DNA of 64,000 bases, from NCBI GenBank assembly GCA_000827325.1, contig KN832871.1:558001-622000 (forward strand). The letters are read 5' to 3'. The position numbers and the translations under genes were made by a program. Shown here piece by piece: positions 23,438 to 35,099 of the stretch. Origin of the DNA: Oidiodendron maius Zn. Lineage: Eukaryota; Ascomycota; Leotiomycetes; Myxotrichaceae. The notes beneath the pieces were generated by a model, which was given only the letters and a program-made list of their open reading frames with translations, searched no databases and was not told the origin of the DNA. How positions within the stretch are numbered: the stretch's first letter is position 1; each line of letters opens with the position of its first letter.

Positions 23438-24434
23438 TTCAGGGCAAAATCTGATGTTAGGCGCTCGCGTTATTGCAGTGGCAGGTGTAACATATTCAGG
23501 AGGCTAAGCACCTAAGTGTATATAATCACTGCAAGTGACACAATTCCACTTCACAATCTGCCAGAAATTTGGTGTAGTGAACTTGATTGGAATTATCTAA
23601 TTCTGCAAGGAAGTAGAGATCCATTGATGCGTAACGCCTATAATGCTCCTCCATGACTTTGTCTATTATACACTGATGTTCAGCCACGGCTGTTATCTGG
23701 GAGTCGCCCTTAATATAACCATAAGTGTCGAAATCGTACACGTTTCGCAGCCATTTTCAACAATCGGCAAGAATTGTCTCTTAAAGTTATGCCGCCGCCC
23801 GGAGCAAAAAATTCCCTTTCATAGACTGTTCCCTGCAAGTTAGACTTTCTCTTCGAATATAAAGGCGTACTGAAGAACTCACGGAGGTAGTATGAACTCG
23901 CTCCAGGGGCTTGAGAAGAATGCGACCGCGACCTATTTATCGAATGTCAGGATTATGGTACAGTCCCACAGCAAGCAGACTTTTGCAATTCAGTCATCAA
24001 ATTATTACAGCCCCATCAGTGAGATGAAATTCTCGCACATTCTGGACCCAAGAGACAGCGGACGTACCCCGAAGATGGCAATGCTCCTCACAACGCTTGA
24101 ATTCTCTGGCGAAGTCAAGGTGTGATATGCACTTGAAAAATAGCCTTGTGGGGCTGCTCGGCGAGGCTCCCCTCTCTGGACAACTACACGCTGTGCTTTA
24201 GGCATGGTTTCGAATATTCTGTGGTAATTTGTCTAGTTGGAGTTGATGGGCGACCGATGGCCTCCTAAACAAGCGTCAACTTTTTTCTCAGCTGTGACCA
24301 TATTAACGGCACGTGATATCAATTCCAAGCGACATCCTGACATCACGGACTCACTGACTTTGCCCTTCTCCCGCAAATTATATTTAATTTAATGTAGAGA
24401 AAATGTGAAGAACAAAGCGGAGCCAATTATAGAC
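23438..24434. other. Gap downstream of NFS1
   Basis: 997 bp between two plus-strand genes. Short frames only (for example 23892-24125). No recognisable regulatory motif beyond the likely promoter of the next gene. Confidence 0.5.
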
Positions 24435-25277
24435 ATGGATGAAATCACTAACGATGAGTCTGGTGGCTTCATAACGGCTACTCTGCCTTCTCCCGCACCA
24501 AGCAATTCAACCCGAAGCTCCATAACCTCGAATTTACCACATCCGCGCTCCCATCCCTTACGAGCAGGTTCAGCAAAGGAAGGGACTGCAAGACGTTATG
24601 TAGAAGGTCGATTACTCCATATCTCAAGACGATATACGAAGAAATTCCAGCCTGCCGACCCCGCCGAAGAAGTTCACGGTTATGAGTGTATGAATGAGGC
24701 AGCTAAAGACTTGGGAGAGGTTGTTGATGTTTTGTGGCTATCAGGTACACGTATGTCTCCATTTCCCTTGTGTAAATTTGTAATAACTAGAATGCATCCG
24801 GTTGTAGCGAGTTTGCAAATTCCATACCTCTTGAATGTTGCTCTATCTGTGACTACATATCTTCCTTCATTTCCACCTGCGCCTGTAGCCACCTTCAAGC
24901 TCCTCGGGAAGCTAGATCATGCCTTCGCTAGCTTGCTAAAAGGAGAAGATAACTTGACTGGCGAAATTCTGCCCGGATTTGAGAGGGGCAAACGGGCAGG
25001 TATGAGTGGAACCGATATGGTCCGGTGCAAGAGCTTGGTCGAGGCCACACGGGTGCTGGTTGTGGAGGTTATGAGTAGTGGGGCGGAGATCGATAGAGAC
25101 GATGAGGAAAGCGGCATGGACACAGATATGATGAGTACCGATAGGGAAAGCACTTGGGATGCCGACCAGGACGTCTATGATATGGATGTGGCGAGGGTTT
25201 ACGAAGCAACCATTACCCAACTTGGGGGAGTGCTCGAGACTAGATCAGGCTACGATGCTGGCTCCGGGTTAAGTTAG
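24435..25277 (+). CDS. Conserved filamentous-ascomycete protein of unknown function
   Basis: Exons 24435-24750 and 24808-25277 (57-nt intron, phase 1) encode 261 aa. Splicing at gtatgt joins WLSGT to PSLQIPYLLNVALSV, which restores what I remember as the conserved core. Features: a Ser/Pro/Thr-rich N-terminus; a basic helix (TARRYVEGRLLHISRRYTKKF); a hydrophobic helical middle (LLNVALSVTTYLPSFPPAP, FKLLGKLDHAFASLL); a motif GFERGKRAGMSGTDMVRCK; then a very acidic tail with many Asp/Glu. Homologues are sometimes labelled as meiotic recombination proteins, but no RecA/Walker motif is present here and I do not adopt that name. The open frame extends 30 nt upstream only through a GTG, so I take the ATG at 24435. 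A small upstream exon is possible. Confidence 0.75.
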   Translation: MDEITNDESGGFITATLPSPAPSNSTRSSITSNLPHPRSHPLRAGSAKEGTARRYVEGRLLHISRRYTKKFQPADPAEEVHGYECMNEAAKDLGEVVDVLWLSGTRMSPFPLCKFVITRMHPVVASLQIPYLLNVALSVTTYLPSFPPAPVATFKLLGKLDHAFASLLKGEDNLTGEILPGFERGKRAGMSGTDMVRCKSLVEATRVLVVEVMSSGAEIDRDDEESGMDTDMMSTDRESTWDADQDVYDMDVARVYEATITQLGGVLETRSGYDAGSGLS

Positions 25278-25740
25278 GCGCCCGATATAATAGAAGGAAG
25301 TAACTCAGCATTTATATCTCCCGGAACCGAAGACGTCAGATATCTAAGACAAGTATCGCCCAGCACCCTTTACATGGCAAAATTTGTAAAGATCAGCCTA
25401 TATTTTTGAGGCTTGTGAGATACTTCTTGGTAGTATTCAAAAAAGCGTGCTGTGGGCGAAAGAGGCTTTCGATAGGCAAAGCAATAGGGAAGAATATAGC
25501 CGTGGTACTCTTCTCTTGATGAACTATAGCAATCAGGTCCATATATGACACACAAAGTTGGAAACAGGTGATGTGATTTCCCACGACAATAAACTTCGGT
25601 TCTCCATTATGTAGACGTAGTAAGGCCATACACTTACAGCGTTCTCCTAGATTCATAGTCTCTAGCCACAGATATAAACAGCCATATGAATCTTTGGCAA
25701 CTTTAATATAGTCCCCGTTCGTGGTATTACATCGAATTCA
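25278..25740. other. Convergent 3' region
   Basis: 463 bp between the 3' ends of the unknown-function gene (plus) and the cyclophilin-RRM gene (minus). AT-rich, with no gene or repeat seen. Confidence 0.5.
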
Positions 25741-27195
25741 TCACCGACGATACTGATCATCCGTTCGATCTCTTCGGTTGTCTCTGCCTCTATCTCGGTC
25801 ATCGTACCGATCCCTATGACCCTCACCCTTATACCTATCCCCATCATCTCGTCTCCTCCGGTCTCTCTCATCTCTATCTTCATAACCCTTCCTCTCTCGT
25901 GGACTCCGGCTTCTACTCCGGATTCTCTCATTCTTATCCGACGCATACTTCCCTTCCCTCTTATGTCTTTCCCTCAACTCGTTTTCATCGTACACCATTC
26001 CATACCTATCTCTTCTGCCCCCATACTCTTCAGCTTTGTACTGTCTCCTCTTCTCCAATCCGCTAACGCCCCCAAATCCCCCTCCTGCTTGCCTCCTTTT
26101 GGAATTCGTTGCCATTCGCCAGGTATCCGAGAGTTTCGAGACAGACTGCGAGAAGTCTACATGGATTCGATGGTCGTCGATTAAGACTCCTTGCATCTTG
26201 AAATATGCTTGCTCACAGGAAGACTGTTCTTCATATTCGATAAATGCATATTGGAGAGAATCGCCCGTCCGTTTATCACGGATGACTTCGCAGGAGAGTA
26301 TTTTACCAAAGCGGCTGAAAATCAATTCTAGGTCTTCATCTGTTGTGACAGGGTTGAGTTTGCAGACAAAGAGGACATTCTCGGGAGGCTTGACTTCGGC
26401 AAATGGCAGATCTCCAACCATTTCCAGTGTCAAAGCCTGTGCTCTTGCCTCTCGTTCTCGTCGCATCTTCTCCATGGTCTCTGGATCTGCATCATCGTCC
26501 AATTTATCATCCTCCCCAATTCGTACTGTTGCAAGTTGTGCTTTGGTAGGTAGGGGGCTCTCAGAGGGCTCAACTAGGCCTGCAGGGTCGTCGTAAGGGT
26601 CGTCCAGAACAACGGTGTGCTTGATGCGAATATCGACGAGGGGTCGTCCCTTTTCATCACAATATGCCTCATTTATCTTCTCTAGTGTATCAAATCCCTC
26701 CACCACTTTGCCGAAGATTGCTGCCTTACCATCCAAATAGTCTATCTCATCACCCAAACTAATTATGAACTGGCTACCAGCCACCCTCTCATCCGGATCC
26801 CTCGTTGAAGGCACGGTGGCCATACTAACGGTGCCCTTTTCCGTATGCTTCAGCCTCGGGTGTATGTCTGCCGTGAATGTCCTTTTGGTTGGCCCGTCCA
26901 GCAGGCCCCATATTGAGCTTCCTCCATCGCTGTCTTTCGCGTCGGGACCTAAAGGATCACCGGTTTGGAAGGAGAAATTCTTTTGGACACTATGAACAGG
27001 CGAGAAGTTGTAGTATTTGACTTTGCACAGCTTTAGGAAGCTAAATTCGAGATTCGGTTTAGTATCTACGCGTTCAGCTATTTAACAAGCAGGGAACAGA
27101 TGGACGCAGACTCACTTTTCACAAACTTTGGGAACGTAGTCAATAAGGAGGTCAATGACTATGTCTCCTGCTGATGTTTCAAGGAGAACACTCAT
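25741..27195 (-). CDS. Cyclophilin-RRM peptidyl-prolyl isomerase, PPIL4/Cyp6-like
   Basis: Minus-strand exons 27195-27116 and 27040-25741 (75-nt intron) give 459 aa. The N-terminal ~170 residues form a cyclophilin-type isomerase ([26 protein letters not shown], then GSQFIISLG and [14 protein letters not shown]). An acidic linker follows, then an RRM at ~246-325 with RNP2 VLFVCKL and RNP1-like LQYAFIEY. The C-terminal ~130 residues are Arg/Asp/Ser-rich ([11 protein letters not shown] and repeated DRDR). This is the PPIL4 layout of spliceosome-associated nuclear cyclophilins. The active-site Arg region of cyclophilin A is replaced by [22 protein letters not shown]; as in PPIL4 proteins, PPIase activity may be weak. 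The first exon encodes only 26 residues; its acceptor is fixed by frame and by the NFLKLCK continuation. Confidence 0.94.
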
Positions 27196-30100
27196 AGTGA
27201 AATTAAAGGGCGAGCGGGATTCTCACGAACGTTGCTGTTACTCTCTTGGTAACTAGAGAGGTTGTGGCCCATATACTCGCGGCTAAAATGATCGTCATTT
27301 TGCTTGTAGTTAAGCGCCACCTGCCTTCCGCACCCACGGGCTGCTTTTCCTCCAACCTCCCGTCATCACCAAGTTGATTCCGGGCGTATGAGATCCTTCC
27401 ACCGTGCAATTCTGAATATCAAGCTAACCTTTCTTTTACAGCTAGTAGCCACTCGTATGCCAAAATAACGCATATGTCACCACATCCTGTCTTTGCGTTA
27501 CCTCCCAGGCATAGCGGCGGATTCTAGCTGTGTAATCCTGGAGCGGATCATCCGCTCCATCTGGACACCTCATCGCTATTCTCCGACTGGCAACGGAGTG
27601 GATCATTTGGTTGCGAGGGTTCCTGAATAGCACCAATCTGGAGCAGACCACAGTCCATAAAACTTCATATTGCCAGCTCTAATAGTCAAAGCTCCCGTCC
27701 ACCGTTACAAGGCAGACGCAAGAAAGTTGAGCACAAGTGGCTAACTGCTCTTCACATTCTCTCTTACAAATACTCAAATGCTCACCCCTTCTAGGGGCAT
27801 TATGCGAAGGCTTGGTCAAAACAACTGCCTAATGTTCTCTCTGAGCACCACCCGTTTTCCCATGTTCAGCTGCTTGAGATCGAATGCTTATGTTTTCTGG
27901 GCCACTTGTAATCAGACGTTGGCATATTTTCTGGGGCTGTCAGGGGGGTGTCAGCATTAGCTCTCCTTGTCACCCGCGGCTGTCCGCAAACCTGTTTGCC
28001 AATTGCCCGCAAGCGTCATGCACACCATTCCCACGTGCATGCCATAGGTATCAAAATACTCATATATGGCCTGAGGGCTCATAGATTTACCCTCCTAGAG
28101 ACAGCACAAAGAACCCCTCCCAGTGGCTGCATCTCTCTTCAGGCAGTCCCACCTCGGAGGTTGGGTTACTTCTACCCTTGAGATCACACGAGCATGCACA
28201 GGAGGCGGCATAATCCGAATGAAAGAGGTGGTTACGGCTTCTTTCCTCTTCCAGATGGGGCCGTCCTCGGCAATACCATGACCACCCTGCCTTGATTAGC
28301 TTCCTAGAATTCTGGGGGTGCTTTACCGCAATCAGAGAGCAAATGTAACATCTGAAACAGCAAATATTAATGGAACTTCGGGAGCCGGAAACGATAAAAA
28401 GCAATTCAACGAGTTACTGCTTCAGAGACACCTACATACTTGCCGAACATATCCTCGCACACCGACTTTGTTCCCCTTGTCGCTCGGCGTTCCCGGGTTA
28501 AGCATCACCATAGTGAGTTCGTTCTCCCCTCACAGCCGGGAGTGTTATGCCCTTATGCAAATGTACAAATATGCAAAGAATATTTGCAGTGCGACGCCCC
28601 TCACACCCTGCGGTGTCACCATTCCTGGACAAAATAGGAAATCCAGTTGTCTATTGTCTAAAAGCTGCTTGCCAGAATTTTGGTAATATGGTAACTTAAG
28701 AACGTCAATTACTTCACCGATGTATAAGAAGGTATTTAGACTCGCTACGTGGCAAGTTGATGATTCCCAATACCTGGCCTCTTGCACAGCTGAAATAGGC
28801 AAATCCAACTGTGCTACATGCTTCGGCCGGGAATGAGGTCGCCGCTATGCTAAACGCATGCACCGAGGCTGACGCTGTTTACATCCTGCATATCTCCACA
28901 ACCTAACCCTACCCTCCAGACAATTCTCTACCTGCAAAGTAAAGAGTGTTATACAACATCTCGCATATGTAGACTATTTCAAAACTCTTTAGTTGTGGTG
29001 CATAGTGGCTGAATTAGCCTCGACATATAGCAAACAGCCAGGTTGGCTGAGTCGGCAAAAATAACGGAGTTGGTTTTCTTGACTGATATGCGGGCCGACC
29101 GAAATTAACATGTTCAGATCGAGTGGTCTTTCAATTTCAATCATCTTGTATCGCATGTTCATTGAACGGTCTTGAATTTTCAACTTCATGACCTCCATCG
29201 ATGATCGCAACTTTGATTGCGCTTGGTTTAAGTAGAACTACCCACGCCAGTCGGAGTGAATATACTCCCCCTGCACGCTGACGAACCCCTGCACGAGGAG
29301 CTGAGGAATGTTTGAACCTTTCGCTATGCTTTGAGGGGCAAGGCTAGATCCTTTCATCTTGCGTGGGTGTCTCACAGGGGCTACGTTTGTATCCCGTGGC
29401 ACGGCTGCGAAAGCATGCGATGGAGCCTTGGTGTGTTTGCTTCCTCATACTACCAGCCCCATCGTTTTCTGTCATATTGCATTGTGCCTGTATTCAGTTG
29501 TGGAAAAGTAAGTTGTTCAGGGTCTATTGTCAGTGGAAAACGAAAGTTAATTCCAAAATTCGCAGGTGGTGCTCGACATTGAACGGGCTGTGGCATTATT
29601 CCTGGGCTCATTCTACCGCAGACCCAAGTTAGTGACTTGGTAAGAGGCAATGTTTGCTTTGGCATACGCCTTCTCAAACACTTCTAGCTCTTTGTCTCTG
29701 CTAGTTCTTTTCCGCCACCAGGATAGTCTTGTGATTTGCATTAATCGGTACTCCACTTACTGGAAGATTCCAGCCTGACTCAACATAACGGTCAAAGACT
29801 TCGTAGCCTCGTTGAGAACCGTATGAGGTGTGGATAGATTCTGTTTGTAGAAACCGGAAGTGCCCTGCGTAGATCAGTTGAAGGTTGGATACAACCATGC
29901 GTAAGTACACAGGCTATGGTGCAGCTATCCGTGGCGACACCAGGACCACCAAGATGTGCCCACGCCTCTATTGGCGTCCTCTTTGCAAGGCAACAAGAGG
30001 CATTCTACATAATCATTACGAGTTTCATCACATATCGCTTTTAGTTAGCAATCTCTCTAAATTATCTAGTCCTTGGATCATGGCAAACATGAATGTGGGA

Positions 30101-30326
30101 TGTGGAAAAGACTTCGTCACACCTATAAACTGCCCCGTGTCGCCTGGTAGCCTTGCCTTGCGAGTCTCGCCCTCATCGACTCTGCGTTGATAGTCCAGCC
30201 CCGGAAATACACTCCACACAAGTTCGTTTACAACGCAGGAGAATTTCTCCCTTTCCCTACACTCTATTACCTCCCCATAAAGGCAGCCGTATCTGTGGAA
30301 GGTTCGTTGATGTCCACGACTTGTAT
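27196..30326. other. 3.1 kb divergent intergenic region
   Basis: The largest gene-free stretch here, between a cyclophilin start (minus) and a Zn2Cys6 factor start (plus). Frames of up to ~120 codons occur in all phases without domain, codon or splice logic. Long upstream regions are common for fungal regulatory genes, so it may be an extended promoter or carry long 5' leader/non-coding transcripts. I see no TE or tRNA. Confidence 0.5.
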
Positions 30327-31883
30327 ATGAACGATCTTACAGAGCAAGCTGATATCAGTCAGATGGTGACTCGAGCATACTACGAGGGTGAAGAGCGTGT
30401 CTATGGCCGACATGGCGGCCGTGGGCATGGATATCCACTCAGCCACGATCGAGACTTGCCTGCAAGCAGTGGTCCGTACAACGGATCTCGAAACCATCAG
30501 CTTTCTTTGCAGGAATCTCGAAACAGTGGCCAGGTCTCCGACCAAGATTCGGCGTCTTCGCACCCCCGACGCAGAATACCAGTTGCTGTAAGCTTGACAG
30601 TCGGCATATAAAGCTGCCAATTTTCCGTTATATGTGATTTTAGCTGACTTTCCGTACAGTGTGGCCGCTGCCGAAAACGTAAGATCCGCTGCAGTGGAGA
30701 TCCAGGAAATGGAGGTCCATGCTCTGGTTGCAAAGCTGCAGGAAATGAGCTCTGTCAATTTCTGAGGGTAAGCTCAACATCACTTTAAACGTCCTTCATG
30801 CTAACTTCATCGCAGGTCTTGTCTACAGAAGCGCAGATGAGACCCGATGCCGTGGAATATGGCTATAATTCTACCCCAGCGGGACCGCGAGTCAACTGTC
30901 GTATGGTGCCATATGGAACGCAGGCATATGCGCCACCGGCCATCCCGTTAGGATCAGATGGATTTCCCTATCGTCAGAACTCCTTAGCTTATCCGTATCA
31001 AGGCAAGGGGTATTACGGACTGCCACCTTACGGCGAATTTGCTGAAGAAAGTATTGACTATGGTCTTCATAGCACCTCTTATCCCATTCTAGGAGCGGAC
31101 AATATGAACATTGGCTCAACTTATACCAATATTGGGCGAGGGTGGACTTCTGCTCTCCAAGTACCAAAGAACCATCTTCTTTTTCTAGGAGAAGAATCAG
31201 CGTACAGCCATGCTCACGTACAACAATATCCTAACAACACCTATGCACTTCGACCGGTCATTAGTCCCGACTCCAAGAGCATCTCTATGAGTGGAATGTC
31301 AAACTCCCTTCCTGCTCTTATTAACGGCACAGATCGGGTATTGCCAATGCCGGCACATCGTACGTTTCTTCGTTCTGATGACGGTCAACCTGTTCGGGGT
31401 TTAAGCGGGATGCATCCGTATAGTGATATCCTGAACAACAACGTAACTAGTAGCAGCAAATCCCTAGCCAGCAACTCAGCGTCCGAAAATGGAAGTATCA
31501 GCTCCCCGTACATCCCGCTTTCGCAAAGCAGCCCAGAGGCTCTGCCACCAACAAGCATAAATTGCAGTTCTCAGAATGCATCTACCAGCCATCAGCAATC
31601 AGATATATACAATCATAACAGCGGCAGACTCTATAATTCTATTGCTACTTCCTCGTCAGAAGATCTGCACAGTGGAAGCTATGGCGTCGTGAGCCCTAGC
31701 TCGAAGCGACCTCTCCATGACAGTCAAGCCGAGGGCTCGGGGCCGTCTCCGTCACCAGGAGACCTGGCTAGTGGGCATAGTTACGTTCCTTACCAGCACC
31801 AGTCGTATCCGGCCCCCCCTATGGAGATGCCAGTACCCGTCACTCATCGTCGCTCTGAGAAGAGCATTCAAGCTGGTGTTTGA
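30327..31883 (+). CDS. Zn2Cys6 transcription factor (short zinc-cluster protein without TF-homology domain)
   Basis: Exons 30327-30587, 30660-30767 and 30816-31883 (introns 72 and 48 nt, both phase 0) encode 478 aa. The 36-codon middle exon is almost exactly the zinc cluster: Cys88, 91, 98, 108, 111 and 119. The spacing is CX2CX6CX9CX2CX7C, with a longer third loop than the usual X5-6. Basic residues RKRKIR sit between Cys91 and Cys98. The rest is Ser/Tyr/Pro/Asn-rich with many short polar repeats, consistent with an unstructured activation region, and shows no fungal-specific TF homology domain. Nuclear DNA-binding regulator; targets unknown. The start at 30327 gives an N-terminus without hydrophobic segments. 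The same frame runs upstream without an ATG. Confidence 0.88.
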
Positions 31884-34720
31884 GCAAATCTCCACGCTCA
31901 TCCAAGTATTAAGCATCAACTTCCTTTCCGACCAATTTCCACGCATTAGGTTATCATTTTTGGACCGTAGTTTCCCTAGTTTGTTTTGCATTGCTCTAGG
32001 TCAGATAGTCTGCAGGCGATATTTGTGCTCTGGGTATGTTTAAAGGGAAATCGTCTTTTGGCGGCGTGTTGGAGCAAGTTAAATCGCAAGAGGGTCAAAT
32101 GCGATTAGATCTGGCGTTTCTGCTTGGTGGTGTGCACCGGCTATACATGTACGATATCCTTGCGGCTCTCAATACGGAGGAGATACTTACTGGCAGTGCA
32201 ATAGAGAGGAGGACTTGGAAATATGTCCGGGGATCAAAGTGGTGATTAGGTTGGATAAGAGGGACAGGAAGAGCAGAAGGATAAAGAACGATAGATATCA
32301 TAGCTAGGGATTTGAGATGAAGCTAAAAGCAGTCTTGTCGATGTATCCATTGTACGATACTGGATATCTGGACACCCCTTACAACAGTAGTCTAATCCAG
32401 TATGTTTCCAATCGAATCTAGCATTCAAAGTCGTTCTTTGGGTAAGCATGAGCGAAGACCAATTGAGTCGGTCTTGACAGGAGAGTTGGCGTGATGCATT
32501 TTGGTGTCGGGCCAATCTACCCCGCAAGGGAAGTTGCTCGTACACAGAGCAGATCAAAACCTGGAGTAGGGAAGGGACCCTAGATCTGAACCAGGTCATG
32601 AAGTGCTCCACTTCGATCGCCATCTCACTGATCTGACTCATAAAGAAGTCCCCTTCGGCATGTCACTGAAGTTCTGAACCAGACGCCCATAGTCGGCGAA
32701 TTTATCAATTCCGGTTGCCAAAGTTTATACGGCACAAGGTACGGTCTCCTCCATATACGGCAGACCAACACAAGCGGCTGAAGCATTCCCGTCCTCGAGC
32801 TGAGCGGATCCGCTTCTAGATTTCCCTTGCAACTCACAGTACGAGCCAAGTATCTATTTTGGCCTAATTCACCAAGATAACGTGGATACACATTCGTCAG
32901 CCAAGCAACCAGAGCTTTCGTATCATAATCTGGTCACGTGTACCCTGTCCGACGCCGGTCGCATTTCTGACCCTGCCAACCAGCGATCAACAGGAAGAAT
33001 TGGGAGCCACAAGAGCCGGGGAATGCAGGACGCATCGTAACGCACGAAGCTTTCCCTGATATAGCCCGTACAACGTTACTCAGACCAGTCAAGCAGCATT
33101 GTGATATCTGGAAGATCCATTCCTTATCGCGAGCCAAGCCTTGGCCGCCCGGGGTTCGTATCGCTCTGGATAGAGTACCTTACCTCACGGATCCCGGCCT
33201 TGCGAAGCGTGTACTGTACTTGTACGTAGAAATGCCGTAGAAGTACGTATGAAAGGTGTGAGGTAGGCCCAGAGAGGGTGAAGGAACAGGCACAGTTTTA
33301 TGCGTGCGGGGCATGCACCGCAGAAGCGCCGGAGCGCAGACAGCGGGGACCTGCACGGGGATCGAGAGATCTGCTACGAGGGGGTATGTAAACGGCCTTC
33401 TAGATGAAGCAGCTGTCTGGTGTGACAGTACCGTACGGTACATGAGTGAGCACAGTACAATACATGACTGTCTTAGGTCAGTGTCGGTGTAGCGGGGAGA
33501 GGGGCGGGTTGTGGGAATACGAGGTGGCTTGAGGGTGGTCTGGTTGCTTGTGTATCGGTAGAGAGGTTGGGTTCGGCGCGTTGGCGATAGGGAAAAGAAA
33601 GCGGTGGGAAAGTCGAAGCAATTGCAGAGCGGTACGCTTCGAGTTTCATCTCTGGCAACGGGACGCTCGCTCTCGTTGGAGACGTGCGCTGGATTGTTTT
33701 CGCGGCTTCCCCGCCACCTCACATAAATGTACGTAGTATAGAAGGTTGTTTTCGTCCCAGCCACACCGTTGACTGGCCACCAGCCACGGCCCTTACTTAC
33801 CAGCCACGATCGCCCGCATTTGACCGGAAACTGTCTTATCGCCTGCCACCACGGCGTCGAGTAGAGTGGAAAGATCTCCACTCCTGCACTTCAACGTCAT
33901 TCACCCGCCCCAATCACACCCACCACGGTTGCTGCATCATCACCCAGGCAAAGCACCAGATATATTGCGTCCAGCTTGGGTTGCTGGGCAGCCAGTCTCG
34001 TATTTGGAGGGTGACGGGGCAACGAGGAAACGGTGTGTGTGCTGGGAACGGTCCCAGAGCCGACGGGTCAGGACAGAGACTCGCCCACGCAGAGGTTTGC
34101 TGGATCCTGCTTGGGACCAAGAATGCTGACAGGATGAGTGCTGTAGTGGGCTGACGCCTCTCTACGCTGGCCGGGGCAATGAATAATAATCTACGCAGTG
34201 GCCAAGGCCCATCAGTCGACAGGGAACGAAAGAAAACTCTGCCTGGAGGTCGCCGCAAATAGAACGGCTGTCTGGATGATCGCGGTGGAGCCCTTTCCAG
34301 CCTTACCCGCCAGCGGAGGTACCTCGTATCGAACAGCAATTGCGTGGCGTCGGAGGTACCTCCAGCCTCGGTCTTACAGCTGCACCAAGGTCTTTCGTGT
34401 TCCACTCAGCCACCTTGCATAACGCTACAATTCGCCCAGGCAACCTGCCAGCCTCGTCCCCTGCCCTCGGATTTCTTTCGCCCCTCCCCTCACGACCGAG
34501 GAATGTCACAATGTCACTCGTGGACGGGATGCGAAGCATGGGAGGGATATATAAGGCCGCCTCCCACTACTGCCCACCCGGGCTTGCGTACACACATACG
34601 CACCCTCTTCCACACACTGCTTTCAGACCTCGAAGCCGCTTGTCTTTACCTCGAAGTCAACGCATACATTCGTTCCCTCTTCCCGTTCGACCCAACAGTA
34701 CTACAGTCGTTCTAAGCACC
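31884..34720. other. 2.8 kb gap before the GPI-anchored protein gene
   Basis: No gene supported. It includes a 233-codon minus frame (33180-33881) and a 163-codon minus frame (33914-34405) that are low in any family resemblance and overlap plus-strand frames. The last ~900 bp is GC-rich and leads into a TATA box and pyrimidine-rich leader of the next gene. Confidence 0.5.
34548..34555 (+). promoter_or_regulatory. TATA box of GPI-anchored protein gene
   Basis: TATATAAG lies 173 nt before the ATG at 34721. A C/T-rich leader lies between them, which is typical of strongly expressed fungal genes. Confidence 0.55.
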
Positions 34721-35099
34721 ATGAAGTTCGCCACCCTCGCCGTCGTTGCAGTCTCTGCCCTCGCTGCCAACGCACAATAGTGAGTCTTCACCCGTCAACA
34801 AAGACCTGCTACACACACCGGGATACTAATATCTCAGCAGCTACAATGCCTCATCCGTGACCACCACCGTCACCTACTGCCCTGGCACTGTCTCCAGCGG
34901 AGTGAGCACCGTCAGCACCTACCCAACGCCTTCAAGCAACGGCACCAGCATTGCTCCATCGGGCACGATATCTCACACCCCCGTCGGCCCATCTGGTTCC
35001 ACGTCACCCACTTCCCCACCCCCAACCGGCGGCGCCATCTCCAACAGCGCCGGCTCTGCTCTCGCCATTGTCGCCTTGGCCGCCGCCTACCTACTCTAA
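34721..35099 (+). CDS. Small secreted GPI-anchored Ser/Thr-rich protein (CCG-6-like)
   Basis: Exons 34721-34779 and 34841-35099; 105 aa. Residues 1-18 are a signal peptide (MKFATLAVVAVSALAANA). The mature part begins near QYYNASSVTTTVTYCPG and is almost entirely Ser/Thr/Pro/Gly with an N-glycosylation site. The C-terminus GSALAIVALAAAYLL follows small residues (SNSAGS), as needed for GPI attachment. It resembles the clock-controlled CCG-6-type cell-surface proteins of Neurospora; only the TVTYCPGT element supports this. The single intron ends in a CAGCAG tandem acceptor (34835-34840), so two in-frame products differing by one Ser-for-nothing change near the cleavage site are possible. Likely cell-wall or plasma-membrane outer surface. 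Confidence 0.85.

Noticed and set aside
24435-25277. Meiotic recombinase (DMC1) label for the unknown-function gene
   Set aside because: No Walker A/B or RecA core is present; the label is not supported by the sequence.
33180-33881. 233-codon minus-strand open frame
   Set aside because: No domain, no recognisable family, overlaps plus-strand frames, and its composition fits chance openness in a GC-richer stretch.
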